A stretch of 64,000 bases of DNA from Semisulcospira habei (GCA_036245525.1 BTPG01000004.1:47198823-47262822), one strand, 5' to 3'; counted from the stretch's first letter, positions 33,026 through 44,386 are shown. Numbers and translations: made by a program. Notes: generated from the letters alone by a model not told the origin.

Positions 33026-34637
33026 TACCAATCTGATAATGCACTAAAAATTTTTAAAAAACACACTCTCTAACATACATGTACATGCTACTGCCACATA
33101 TTTCCTTTAAATCAATGTAGATACTTTGATAAAAGTCCTGTGTTTTCTCAGATGCCACCACTATTTTCTATTAATACTAGTGACAAATAAAAAAGCAAAC
33201 ATCAGACTCTAATTTTAAACTTGAGACAACACACTTCCTGGCTCCATACAAGATACATGCGTCATTTCAATGCAACGTCTTGCTATGTCACATTTTCACT
33301 TCATGTGCTCAGGTTTGTGGGTTGCTGCAAAATTACGTCCATTTGATTTTGTTGCTAGGTAAATAGCAGGTTGCTAGGTAATCACACATTGTTAATCCGC
33401 CCCTGAAAATACCCTGCAAGTGCTATAAAAACAGGCATGCAGCATATGAAATTAGTATTAAAAACATGTCGTTTATATATTGTGGCTTGTCTTAAAACTT
33501 CATTTGCCGTGTATACATATGTATATGCAGCACATTGCAAATGATTTAAGTATTCCCAGTACAGTAAGAATATATAACTTAGTAAGATTCAGAGTTTAAT
33601 TTACTTGCACATCAACATATTCAGCCTTAACTGAAAATGTTCCATATTGGGCAGACAAATTGACAGGGACAGATAAAATGGAAGGCTGCCCATCACTGGA
33701 ATGGACAATATCTTGAAAAACAAGAGAGTCCAGTTGCTGTACTTATCCCAGCCGTGTTGCAAGTACACGACAACTGTAGAGCGGCTTTGACAGATTTTTT
33801 TGTCATGTTGTCCACCCTGATGATGGGCAAGATTAAATCCTAGCAGATAGCCTGATAGTAATAATAATAATAATAATAGCATTTATATTGCTGTAACCCA
33901 GCATTTATCACCTGGCTCTAAGTCCTTAAAATTTATAAAAACGTAGAGACGCAAAGAACGAGACATGAAAACACAACTGAGAGGGCTTAACGCTGACAGT
34001 GAGTGATGATGAAGAACGACTAAAGACTAACTGCCAGCTTTGAAAGACAAAAGGCTAGCATGAGCTTCGGGGAAAATGTACGTTTTAAGATTGTTTTTGA
34101 TGTAGTGATGTCATAAGATTTGGATCGTCAATAAAAGTTCAAGGGTAGTGTCAGAATGGCTTGGTGCCTGTAGGTGCCAAGCTATTCTGGCACCACCCTT
34201 AAAACTACATTTTATTACGGTCAATATAAACCTAAACAGGCTGTTGTAGTCTTTAGAGAACAACTTCAAAATCTGGAAAGCTTAACAGCAGAGCTCAATG
34301 CATTGATTACTGGTAAAAAGGTTACTGAGTCGTGTTGGTTTTTTTAGCATCTAGAACAGGTTGTACTGTATCCATTGTGAAATTAGTCTATATCATGACC
34401 AGGAAATTGATCACATCTCATGACCAGGAACATTTTAATTAATTCTTATCAGTATCAGACTCTTGCTTTCGCTAGTCATTGTAATGTCAGTCCTAAGGAA
34501 GTAAATTGAGCCCTACCAGCTAGATGTATACATAATGACTACTAAATAAACTGCAGCAGCTCAGCATAGAGCAAAAAAGAACAAAAGGGAACTGTTGGGT
34601 CATGAGTTTAAACCTGGTCCTGGAAGCTAAGATGGGT
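33026..34637. other. Legumain intron 1, between repeats
   Basis: Noncoding. Holds a (TAA)n-ended tail at 33856-33965, likely the 3' end of a minus-strand SINE or LINE, and a frame-B foldback at 34120-34226. Confidence 0.5.
34120..34226. repeat. Foldback element, frame B-like
   Basis: Arms AAGGGTAGTGTCAGAATGGC and GCTATTCTGGCACCACCCTT with a TTGGTGCCTGTAGGTGCCAA centre. Confidence 0.8.
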
Positions 34638-34646
34638 TTGTTCTAT

Positions 34647-35361
34647 GAAAGTGGCTATTTGGACAGCGCCGTCCAAGCAGATCGTAGGCTATTTGGACGG
34701 CACTGGTGAAATCTCGCGGGATTCCCTTATATTCTTCAGGAAATCTATGAGTTCCACGGCCAGTCAAGAAATCACGGCATCAAAACAAATTAGTGGCTGC
34801 CAGTTAGTACTGAAATGCATGACTTGTCAGTTTCTGACTGACGCCGGCCACAGACGACAAACCGTGAAGTCAGTGAAACGATTCACTATACACGCTTAGC
34901 CGAAGGGAAAACCGGAAAACAGTGCAACGCATTTTGTGGCATCCGCTCGGTCAGTAATTATCGGGACAGTAAGGCCAAGATGGGACATTAGTGACCCCGG
35001 CTCGTGTCATTGCCACGCCCACTGTCCCGACACCCGCCCCCTCCTATCCTAACTGTTTAAGACAAGAACATGGCGGCGACACACATCGACTGACATGCGT
35101 CCCTCGGTTACACGCAAGCACAATTTTATTTTCTTTCATCACACTGAGAAGATCATAGTAACAAAACATCGGCGTCACTAGTAAATGCATTACACTTCAC
35201 TGGCAGCCACCAATTCGTTTTGATGCCGTGATTTCTTGACTGGTCGTGAAACTGATAATCTCCTGAAGAATATAACTATAAGGGAATCCCGCAAGATTTC
35301 ACCAGTGCCGTCCAAATAGCCTACGATCTGCTTGGACGGCGCCATCCAAATAGCCACTTCC
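34647..35361. mobile_element. Non-autonomous Mutator-like element with long TIRs and 9-bp TSD
   Basis: The left arm (34647 to about 34815, starting GAAAGTGGCTATTTGGAC) is inverted at about 35185-35361 (ending GCCACTTCC). The arms are about 170 bp. TTGTTCTAT flanks both sides (34638-34646 and 35362-35370). Long TIRs with a 9-bp duplication fit Mutator-like elements. The 370-bp centre has no transposase. Lies in legumain intron 1, 0.6 kb from exon 1. Confidence 0.8.
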
Positions 35362-35944
35362 TTGTTCTATAGCACGTTCGTTGAAAGCCTTGGTATACAT
35401 TACAAGAGGCACAATTGCTGTGTATCAGTTGATCAGTGTTCTGGCAATCTGATGTACCTGTCCCCTTTAAGGCTGTTCTCTAACATCACTCGTGTAGCAC
35501 AGGTATACGTAAACCCTGAACTAACCAGCCAAGCCGCACAGACTCTTGCGAGGCCTTGCAGCATGAGGGGCACATGAGAATCTGTCAGTATGCCTCTTGC
35601 AAATGTATGAAGAGAGCAACTGTGAAACTAATACATGTGGGAAATTCAAGTATGGCTGGCACCACCCTGGAAATATCATGGTTCCTCTGATACAGGTAAA
35701 CATATATATTACATTTGTAAATTTCGACCTTATGTCTAAATGTGTTAGGATTAACAGTCTGATTAAAGTAACTCCTCTGAAAGGTGAAAATCATGAAGCG
35801 GCCGGGGCTGAGGGCGTACACCACACAGCCTGCCAGAGTTAACTTAGTTTTTGCAATGATCATTCACGCTGGTTCAAATCACGATTTGCAACGTATGAAT
35901 CGCGCCGTACTGAGCATACAAAAGACAGAACAATCAAAATTTAC

Positions 35945-36064
35945 CTGGTGTCGATAGTTCATATATTCATTGGAACCAGCCACCAGAAGGGCCCAGTTTT
36001 TGGACTCAGTTATACTGATGCAAAGACAACCCGCTAATACAAAAGCAACCCAAGTCGGAGACAT
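35945..36064 (-). CDS. LGMN: Legumain exon 1: signal peptide and start of protease domain
   Basis: The 120-nt exon encodes residues 1-40. Residues 1-20 are a hydrophobic signal peptide (MSPTWVAFVLAGCLCISITE), fitting a protein routed through the secretory pathway to lysosomes. Residues 22-40 hold the conserved strand and loop NWALLVAGSN followed by NYRHQ. Asn36 in NYRHQ corresponds to the active-site Asn42 of human legumain. The exon ends after a whole codon (phase 0) at CAG|GTAAAT. The ATG at 36064 is chosen because it directly precedes the signal peptide. NDUFAF1 lies upstream on the opposite strand with its ATG about 1.6 kb away. This is the most diagnostic legumain exon together with exon 2; another C13 protease is possible but less likely. 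Confidence 0.9.
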
Positions 36065-37658
36065 TGTCGGCCTTCAGGCAGTCAGATCTTCGAGAGTTCT
36101 TTCGTAGTTCGCCACAAGCAGTGAAACGCTACAGACTGCTGCGCGTCGAATGATGTAAACAAAACAAGAGTTACGTTTCCCTGGTCATGTGACTGATATC
36201 AATACGCACGGCGTTTAATGTTTTGTTAAAACGAACAAGCTATGCAAATATTATTGTTTAGATAGGTGAAAACGTACAATAAAATAGCCTTAAATCGATG
36301 ATTGTAAAATATTGTGGGATATACGCCAGCTTTTTTAAAACTATTTTTGTGTACGCGTATGTAGAGTACGTCGTGAAGCGGCGAACTTAGTCACGTGCGT
36401 GCCTATTGGCCGATCATGTGATTGTGAAATGTGACCTTGTTTCCTAGATCACTACGTGTGCAAGAGGAAGATAAATAGGAATTACTTAATCATCTTACTG
36501 ATGTGATCTTGCAATAAAGTTGTTGGCACCGTCCCAACTTAAGACAGAGCAACAACGAGGCTGAGTGACATACAGTAAACTCTTGATAAAACAAAATGAT
36601 TCGCAGGGGACCAACTATGATATTTTTGTCACTACTGAAGTAAAACTGAATGTCCGGACATCGGCCCGATGGCCTTTTGCGCATTGGAGTCAGACGTTCT
36701 AATGTAAAATCCCAAAATGTGGACAGACATGTTTTCAGCCCATAAGTTCATTCATTTACAGGGGCATTAATGTACTAGTAGACTGAATCACAATTACTGA
36801 GTCGAGATTAAGTTACACTTAGTGCCATAGAGTCGAGCCCGTGAGATATCCGTTGTAAAAATTGTGGAAGTTGTTCAGTCGATTCAAGCGTCATTTTTCG
36901 ACTTATCCGTTTTCGACTTAGGCGTAGTGGGACTGAGTGTATTCTTTTTTTCTTTTTCTCCACTGTTATCTTCCTTTTTCGGCACATGCTTCTCAGTGTT
37001 TGTGTACGCACACACTGGCACACACACACACACTGACACACACACACGCACACACACTCACAATGACATACACAAACACACACGTATCTAGTATCAACTC
37101 GCCACATCAGCATTAATTTGGGATCATTTGGGTTAAATTGGGTAAATAGACGTACCAGGAGCACTCTACTCTCGAACACGCATGAGAAAGGTCGCAGGCT
37201 TTGCAAAATGTGTGCTGGTGGTCTTTAAGGTAGATTATTTACCTACATAAAGATGATGAAAACGGCTTATTTATGATCTCAACTAGTCCCTTGTTAAGTC
37301 TAGAGGCTGCTAAGAACCCGAACGACCCAGTGTCTTATGCATATTTGTGTAGATAATGCCATTTGTTTCAGCCACTTGTCTCGCGGAACCCGCTCCCAAC
37401 GGCCATTTCCAATAACACATCCAGAATGCGTTAAACGGTGAGGATTAAAGAAGAGGGGTCACACTGCCTAATGCCGTGGCCAATTAATTATCAGTACAAA
37501 TTGACTATAAATGGTTAAAATATCTTAACTAGCAAGTTTGTGGATTTTATGCAGTTGCAGAATGCACCATATTTGTAACTTCTGAAATATGGAGGGTGAG
37601 TGAGGGCCCAGTCAACTTCAGAGAACTTTAATAAATGGACTGTCAGACGTGAGTGAAT
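36065..37658. promoter_or_regulatory. Legumain/NDUFAF1 head-to-head intergenic region
   Basis: This 1.6-kb gap lies between the two divergent start codons. I see no clear TATA box near either gene. It holds a CA-rich microsatellite at about 37012-37082 and a fragment near 36660-36690 resembling sequence at about 28795-28815. That it holds both promoters is inferred from gene orientation only. Confidence 0.4.
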
Positions 37659-38150
37659 ATGGCATGTCATTTACTAATGAGGCATTCAGCCATCCCGCCT
37701 GCCAGCAGCAAAATTTACTCATTTTTACAAGGCTGCAGTCATCAAATCATGTGTATGGCTGGTATGAGTGTGTGGGAGAAGGACAAGAAGGGGGGATATG
37801 GAAAGCCTTCTGATATACCCACGACCAAAATGGTGAAAGATGGAGTGAAAATGATCGGCTCAGAAGTAGGGATGTTCTGTCATGAGGTGAAAGAAAAATT
37901 TGCCTGTGACCAGCTCCTTCATCTTGATCACGGCGACTATGAAAAGATATGGACATTCAAGGACAGAATGAGTGTGGAGGATTGGGTTGTGACTGCAGAC
38001 CATGACAACAACGAAGGTTTCAGCCAAGCCCATTTCACTTTCTCTAAGTATAACTCGGGACTGTTCCATGGCCATCTCTGCACGCAGATCCCTAAAGATG
38101 GAGTCATAAAGCGCACTGGATACTGCAACATCCGTTCGCCGACTAAATTT
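37659..38150 (+). CDS. NDUFAF1: NDUFAF1 exon 1: presequence and first half of CIA30 domain
   Basis: This exon encodes residues 1-164. An in-frame TGA lies directly upstream (37650-37652), so the ATG at 37659 is the first possible start. Residues 1-33 (MACHLLMRHSAIPPASSKIY and on) have no acidic residues and several basic and hydroxyl residues, as expected of a mitochondrial targeting presequence. The CIA30 domain starts near residue 100 (YEKIWTFKDRMSVEDWVVTA); the part encoded here ends with a TGYCNIRSP run that matches the human SGYCAMISR region. The donor is GTAAGT after TKF in phase 0. Homology to human NDUFAF1 is clear over the last 70 residues and weak before that, as usual for this family. 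Confidence 0.9.
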
Positions 38151-38929
38151 GTAAGTATGACTACGAAAATGTAAACTGAGTAAATAAAAGTTAAAAAAGA
38201 AATTTGTATAAGATTCTCAATTGCAGTTTCACTTAAAGGCCGTGCTTTTTTGCTGAAGTTGCATTTTGATGACATTTCCCCCTTTTTATCTGCCTATTTG
38301 TATTAGGATGTGTATCGCTAGCACTGCATATCAAGAACTGTGTGTCAATAATGCTATGATTGCTAGCTCTGCCCATTAGTAGCGTCACGTGTTGATAGCA
38401 CTTTGTGTTGCTATATAACAATGTGTTGCTAGCACTGCTTGATTATAAATACTAACAGTAACAGCTTTCAAAGTATACATGTCGCTGTCACTAGTGTCAG
38501 TAGCGCTACGTGTCAGTAGACCTATTTTCAATTTTGTACTGTCAACAGGAAATGCAACTTACATGTAGTTTTATTGATCAGTATATGGCTAATCATTAAA
38601 TAATGGACAAAAAAGGATAGAAACTTGCTAGAACCCAAAAGTAGTACATCACGTTATGCCAACTCTTTTGTCCCTCAGGCTGTTACCCTTTTCAACAGCA
38701 ATATCAGTATAGTGTCTGTCAACATTCTTTAGTTGTTTAGTGTACTAGCCCATTCAGTATTTCTGCAACATTGCTGACACCAAAAGCACAGGGATCATAA
38801 ACCATAAGTGTTTCTGATGCCAAGAGTGTTACAAAGGTAACACTACATCTGTTACAGTTCATCTCTTTAACTAAATGAGAGTTATACTTAGGTTATTTAA
38901 TTAATTGAATGAGTGAATGATGTGTTGTA

Positions 38930-38990
38930 TGGGCAGACAGCGAATTTCCCCATGTGGGATTAATAAAATATTATTGTATTGTAGAATTGT
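38930..38990 (+). repeat. LINE 3'-end remnant
   Basis: AATTTCCCCATGTGGGATTA, then ATAAAATATTATTGTATTG, is a common 3' end of short 5'-truncated LINE copies in animals. It is in NDUFAF1 intron 1. Confidence 0.5.
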
Positions 38991-39038
38991 TCAGGTTTCT
39001 CACTTGTTTATACTATTATTGTCTTATTTTGCTGATAG

Positions 39039-39224
39039 ATGTCCTTCAAGCGCGCAGAGAACCATGACTGGACGCCATTCTCTCATCTGCTGATGCGAGT
39101 GCGAGGTGATGGGCGCAGCTACATGATCACTCTGGGCGTGGATCGCTTTTTTGACATCGGCTGGCACGACCAGTACCACTACCCGCTGTACACTAGGGGT
39201 GGACCTTACTGGCAGACAGCAAAG
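39039..39224 (+). CDS. NDUFAF1: NDUFAF1 exon 2: VRGDGR and YTRGGPYWQ core
   Basis: The 186-nt exon (residues 165-226) opens after acceptor GATAG with MSFKRAENHDWTPFSHLLMR and contains the two best-conserved CIA30 motifs: VRGDGR, and YTRGGPYWQ near its end. It closes at AAG|GTTGGT, a weaker but canonical donor, in phase 0. The family core beta-strand region is colinear with the human protein. A Met happens to be the first codon, but this is an internal exon and not a start. Confidence 0.92.
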
Positions 39225-39254
39225 GTTGGTTGTCTGAGGCCTCATTTCTTCTTC

Positions 39255-39375
39255 TTAACTCATTTAACCCCAAGGAAAATTTTAGAGGTGTCACTTAACC
39301 ATTATGTACCAGTTCTAGAAGTAGTAGAAGATGGATCACTTACTACTGTTCACTACCCTTGAATTATCATGGCAC
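39255..39375. repeat. Degenerate foldback family A copy
   Basis: TTAACTCATTTAACCCCAAG, a weak AGATGGATCAC and ACTACCCTTGAATTATCATG remain; the first arm is largely lost. Confidence 0.6.
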
Positions 39376-39480
39376 TGAATAATATTGTATAATTAACACT
39401 GTTCTGTACTACTCAAAGAACAAGATATATTGTACATACAGGATTATGCAGTGCTAGTTGACCCAGTGTGTTATTTTTAC

Positions 39481-39694
39481 TTAACCCATTTAGCCCCAAC
39501 ACCCTACAGCAGGAGATACATTGACCATGATAATTCAAGGGTAGTGCCAGATAAGCTTGGCGCCTTCAGGCACCAAGCTCTTCTGGCACTACCCTCACAT
39601 TATCATGGTCGATCCATCTCCTGCGACTGGTACATAGTCGCTAGATGGCACATATAAAATTTGGGAAAAGTGGCCTTGGGGTTAGGTGGGTTAA
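39481..39694. repeat. Foldback element, family A
   Basis: TTAACCCATTTAGCCCC start, GCAGGAGATACATTGACC inner arm, GGCGCCTTCAGGCACC centre, and GGGTTAGGTGGGTTAA end. Confidence 0.88.
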
Positions 39695-40017
39695 CACCAA
39701 CAATTTTCTGATTTTGCTGTAGAGTGATACAAATTTAGTCAGAACACAAGAACAAGCTATTAGAGTCTGATTGAGCTTAGAGGGAAAGAAGTAGATTTCA
39801 ATATCAAGGTCAAGCATGCTGACTTCGTGCATGTCTGTGCTGTTTCAGTTTTAAAAACTTGACAATGGACTGTATATAATATATATGAGATGTATTCAGC
39901 AATCAATATAAAATCAATCATTTCATGAAAATTTCTGAATATTCACAAATTGTTCAAGTTTCTTGAAATCAAATCATGTTTGGTCAACTGACACTGAGTT
40001 ATATTTGTTTTAAGAGT

Positions 40018-41030
40018 GCTGTAAAAAAGTGTTTTTGGCTCATGTGCGAAGCAAAAAAGAGTGTGTTCTGGACCAGTGATCGTCCATCTGTCCACTGTCG
40101 TCCGTATTAAACTTCAACGTTGGCATTTTCTCGGAGACTATTTAAGCAACAGTCTTCAAACTTGGCCCAAGTATACTTTGTGGCAAGACCTTTCTAAACT
40201 TGTCAATCTGAGTGACCTCTCTCAAAGGTCAAGGGCACAGGATGAGAAAATAGGTCACGAATAGCAATATTTTGACAAAATTGATTTGTTCTCAAATACT
40301 ATCCACAACTTTAAACACAAACTTGGTTCAAAGAATTAAGATACCTAATTTGGATGACCCTTGGAAAGGTCAAGGGTCACAGGAGGTCGGTAAATATGTG
40401 GAAAATGCCATGTTTTATTAAAATTGTAGCTTTTATCAAAGTTTTTGCAAACTTTTCAATCAAATTTGGTACAAAGATACCTGATGGTAATACTTTCCTA
40501 TGCATACTAATTTGGTTGATCTCTCAGTAAGGTCAAGGGTCACGAGATCAGGAAATAGAGAAAAAATAGCCATATTTTGACAAAGATGTTTCTTCTCAAA
40601 TACTATTCTCAGCTTCAAACCCTAACTTGGTTCAAAGATACCTGATGGTAAGACCTATCTATGCATACTAATGTGGATGACCCCTCGGAAAGGTCAAGGG
40701 TCACAAGAGGTTGGTAAATGTGTGAAAAGTGCCATATTTTGTTAGAATTGTAGTTTTTATCAAAGTTTTTGCAAACTTTTCAATCAAATTTGGTATGAAG
40801 TTTGCTGATGGCAAGACATGCATACTAATTCATTCGACACATCACAAAGGTCAAGGGTCACAGGGGTTTGACAAATGTGTGAATGATGCTTAAATTTTGC
40901 TGGTGCTGAAGCCAGCCCTTAACTTATTGTCACAATGGTCAGACATATGTGCATCGGTCATACACGTGAGCCATAATGGCTTTGCCTTTCTTGTTTGTGA
41001 AAATAGTTGCATAATGTGCGCTCCCGAGTT
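40018..41030 (+). repeat. 160-bp-module interspersed repeat, copy 1
   Basis: Five modules spaced 141-163 bp (AGGTCAAGGGTCAC-type words at 40226, 40367, 40530, 40691 and 40848) share ACTATTC..AACTTCAAAC, ACTTGGTTCAAAGATACCTG and TATGCATACTAATTTGG. The unit begins near GCTCATGTGCGAAGC and ends GCTTTGCCTTTCTTGTTTGT. It has no reading frame. The same family lies at 42.6-43.1, 54.1/57.0-57.5 and 60.3-61.0 kb. Confidence 0.85.
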
Positions 41031-41191
41031 AAAATGACCAATACATTCCACAACTGAATCTGCAGCATGTCATGCGGTACATAAATTGCCTTCTGTCTGT
41101 CAAATCAACTTTTCATCTAAGAATCATATTAGCTGCTGACTGTATGATTGAAACACCAGGAGTCCTCTCTTGTTACAGTATTGTTACAGTA

Positions 41192-41391
41192 CTAACCCTT
41201 TTCATCTTGATACACCCATTGCTTGAAATACATTTGACTAATACTTCAAAGGTGGTACCTGAATCGGGCGCCAAGCTATTCTGGCACCACCCTTAAACTA
41301 AAACAGTTGATCTATCTCCTAATCTGTAATGTAGCCTTCATAGGACAATAAGCAAATTTGACGAATTCAGCCTTAGGATGTAATGAGTTAT
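41192..41391. repeat. Foldback element, frame B
   Basis: TAACCCTTTTCATCTTGATA start, AAGGTGGTACC and CCAAGCTATTCTGGCACCAC core, and CAGCCTTAGGATGTAATGAG end. The first core arm is shortened. Confidence 0.8.
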
Positions 41392-42038
41392 GGAATAGAT
41401 CTAAACTAATGGAGCATAACTTGCATTGCATTACAGTGGGGAAGTTTATCCAACACAGTGGTTGCCTAACTGTCAGCCCCGTCCCTCCACCTGAAGTAAC
41501 TGTTCTGTTAGCTGTTCAGTGTTTCACACACTGCCTCAATTGCTGCACCAACTGCAACACTCCTACACAAACAAATTTAGATGCGTGTATCTCTTCCGAT
41601 CGTGATCATCCATAGTAGTCTTCTCCTTCTTCCTTGATGTACCAGGTCTCTAACATTTAACGTTCAGCATGCATTGCCACTCTGGTTGCTGCCAACTGGT
41701 GCCACACTGCCAAATTGAAGTTAAAACTGCTTCATTCTTTGATGTTGGTGATCATTATGTTCAAAGCGCAGGTTAAAACCATTCATTTTTAACAAACTGT
41801 AAATCTCTAGTGAAGTTGCCAAACGGCCTGCAACTAGTCACTCCTGCCTCCTCTGATATATCTCTTCTTCACTAATCTACTGTAACTGTATTGTAACTTA
41901 GGCAACAGACAATTACACTGCTTTCTCTGTCTCACTTGGCGTTGACTTGAATGGCAATGTGTTTGTGCCAAAGCACAAGGGTTTTTGTGTGTGTAACTGT
42001 AAGAGATTGATGTTTGTCTTGAACAGTCCCTTTTTCTG

Positions 42039-42252
42039 TTAACCCATTTTATATGCTAAGGCTGATTTTGTATAAATTGCTTATTGTCCTACGAAGGCTA
42101 CATTACAGATTAGGAGATCTATGAACTGTTTTAGTTCAAGGGTGGTGCCAGAATAGCTTGGCGCCTCAGGCGCCAAGCTATTCTGGCACCATCCTTGAAC
42201 TACAAGTCAAATTTATTTCAAGCAATGGATTTATCCCGATAATAAGGGTTAA
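42039..42252. repeat. Foldback element, frame B, opposite orientation
   Basis: TTAACCCATTTTATATGCTA start, GGTGGTGCCAGAATAGC core with GGCGCCTCAGGCGCC centre, and GATAATAAGGGTTAA end. The arms are near perfect. Confidence 0.88.
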
Positions 42253-42599
42253 TTATAGTATACTGTTTATAAGTCAATAAATCAAGACCTAACTCTTAAA
42301 CTCCCAGAATAGGGATGGAATGGAAGTCATTTAGTTTTGGGAGTTTAAGAGTTAAAGGCTTGGATCGAAGTCGGTACAATGAATGACTGTCAAAGATCAA
42401 GTGACCACCAACCATGAATATGGTAGTACACGCTGCACATTTGTCGACCAGGAGGCCAAGAAAAAAAGGGTAATGTTCACTTTAGGAAAAAATGTGACAT
42501 GTACGACCCATTAACTTTTGATGTTTTGTATTTTGAGTGAGATTGACTAAGTGAATTGGCCAGTTCAGTTGCTGGCTCCCGCTCCAGACAAGAACACAG

Positions 42600-43140
42600 A
42601 AATGACATGCATTGATATGCACCATTCTTTCTTCCTTCCTGTGCATGCTAATTTAGTTGACCCATCACAAAGGTCAAGGGCTGTGGGATGATAAAATGGG
42701 TAGAACAATAGCTATATTTTGACAAAAAAATGTTTTTTCTTAAGCACTATTTTCAACTTCAAACCCAAACATGGTACCTGATGGTAAGATCTATCTATGC
42801 ATGCTAATTTGGAAAGGTCAAGGTCACAAGGTCAGTAAATGTGTGAAAAATGCCAGTTTTTGTTAGAATTGTAGTTTTTATCAAAGTTTTTAAAACTTTT
42901 CAGTTAAATTTGGCATAAATGTTGCTGATGGCAAGACATTTCTATGCATACTAATTTAGCCAACCTATCGCAAAGGTCACGGGTCACAGGGGGTTGACAG
43001 ATGTGTGAAAAATGCTTAAATTTTGTAGAAAACATGCATTTCACCAGTGCAATAGCGAGCCCTTTACCCATTGTCACAAAAGTCACACATGTGGATTGGT
43101 GATACTCGTGAGCCATTAGGGATTTGCCTTTCTTCTTGTC
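42600..43140 (+). repeat. 160-bp-module interspersed repeat, copy 2
   Basis: Three modules with AAAGGTCAAGGGC, AAAGGTCAAGGTCAC and AAAGGTCACGGGTCAC words and the TATGCATACTAATTTAG phrase, ending GATTTGCCTTTCTTCTTGTC. Confidence 0.8.
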
Positions 43141-43677
43141 TTGAATTAACAAAGATTGCAGAAACACTGTCTGCGTCAGCTGGCACTGAATAGGTTAATT
43201 GTACAGTGGAGTCCGCTTAACACAAATTTCTGGGAACAAAGAAAAGTAGTTCGTATAAAACGTATTTCATCTTAACTGATTTAGAGGTGTTTTGGACTAA
43301 AAATTGTTTATAATGTGAAAGAAGAGAGTGTGTGGGAGATGTGTAACTGATTGTGCCCTACCCTGGAGGTTAAAAGTGCATACAGGTAGTATCATACTCT
43401 ACCTGCCTCTCATCTGCATGTTAAATTGACAATGATAGACATCATTTTCGTTTTATTCCTGGTGCATCTTTTTAATACTTACCTGGAAGTTTGGAGTGCA
43501 CTGACCATTCCTTTTTGTGCTTATGCAGTGTTACGTAAACTGTAAATGTAATGATATTTCTGTTTATGTGTACGCATTAAGCTGACTCAGACTGTGTGTC
43601 TGTAATCTTCTGTTCTTCATTAATTCAGGACCAAAAATCTGTAGGTGTCTCAGGAACATGGATTCAAAGTGGTGTCA

Positions 43678-43743
43678 GCAAGAGGCATAGATCCTCATGA
43701 GCCCCCACATTTACGGGGGCTCATGAGGATCTATACCTCTTGC
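43678..43743. repeat. Near-perfect 29-bp hairpin before NDUFAF1 exon 3
   Basis: Arms 43678-43706 (GCAAGAGGCATAGATCCTCA start) and 43715-43743 differ at one position; the loop is ACATTTAC. One arm's GGATCTATACCTCTTG also occurs at about 27399. Confidence 0.9.
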
Positions 43744-43808
43744 AGTTGGGTGACTTTCACATTTTGTTTGCACTGAACAGGTTAATGTAATACTGTATAT
43801 GATTGCAG

Positions 43809-44033
43809 ATCCCGTTCTCCAAGTTTTACGTGACCAGTAAGGGTCGGATCCAGGACAAGCAAGAACCTGTGCCGCTGGAGCGCATTACCCACCTCAGTAT
43901 TTCTGTCAGTGATGGGTATGAGGGGCCATTTTATTTGGAGCTTGAAACCATCGCTGTCATGTATGATGAAAATCACGATGAACTGTTTGCATACGAGACA
44001 TATGAAACTGACCCTGCATATGTGAACACGTAA
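43809..44033 (+). CDS. NDUFAF1: NDUFAF1 exon 3: C-terminal part of CIA30 domain
   Basis: The 225-nt terminal exon after acceptor ATTGCAG encodes residues 227-300 and the stop TAA at 44031. It opens with IPFSKFYVTSKGRIQDKQEP, matching the human IPFSKF segment, continues through GYEGPFYLELETIAVMYDEN and ends in FAYETYETDPAYVNT, corresponding to the human FAYEN tail. No frameshift or internal stop is present, so the gene appears intact. A 66-bp near-perfect hairpin lies in the intron 65 bp before this exon. Confidence 0.92.
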   Translation: MPFSKFYVTSKGRIQDKQEPVPLERITHLSISVSDGYEGPFYLELETIAVMYDENHDELFAYETYETDPAYVNT

Positions 44034-44386
44034 CATCGAGTTCATCCATGGAAAAATCTGGGATACTGATGGAACAGATCCAAAACATTGTTTTTATTAG
44101 CTACTATTCCCAGTGTTCACAACACACAGCTGTGTGTGGGCCAACGGCGACCGACTGTGGCCTCACAGCTTTTGCCCTCTAGATTGTTTGTATGTTGGGC
44201 AGATAAGAGCCATGGGTTTTATGGGATTGGATAAATGTGACTTGCATGCAGTATTATGTTTTTGTTGTTTAGTTAGACAACCACCAGAAAACAGTCCATA
44301 TAAACAGTGTCCCAAATGGAAAGTTCACAGAATAATGTTTCATTATATATGTCTGCTGCTTGATTTGTGTGGAGAATGTTTACAAA

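Larger units (their letters stand above)
10093..36064 (-). other. LGMN: Legumain gene, 5' part (exons 1-5 of an incomplete gene)
   Basis: Span of a legumain gene read on the minus strand. The coding exons are 36064-35945, 26454-26357, 19446-19365, 12597-12506 and 10168-10093. They splice in phase into 156 residues that follow the order of known legumains: signal peptide, NYRHQ block, MMYDD block, PNGT glycosylation site, DVTP block and the DHG active-site loop. Introns are about 9.5, 6.9, 6.8 and 2.3 kb and are full of transposons. The EACESGS block holding the catalytic Cys was not found between 10092 and 1, so the gene should continue left of the window. The enzyme is known as a lysosomal protease cutting after Asn. 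Function is inferred from homology. Confidence 0.9.
37659..44033 (+). other. NDUFAF1: NDUFAF1 (CIA30) gene, complete coding region in three exons
   Basis: Span of a gene for the complex I intermediate-associated protein 30, a matrix chaperone needed to build mitochondrial NADH:ubiquinone oxidoreductase. The exons 37659-38150, 39039-39224 and 43809-44033 all join in phase 0 to give 300 residues, close to the 327 of the human protein. The introns are 888 bp and 4584 bp; the second carries several foldback elements and two tracts of the 160-bp-module repeat. A poly(A) signal AATAAA follows at 44387. The gene is head to head with legumain, and the 1.6-kb gap probably holds both promoters. Confidence 0.92.
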
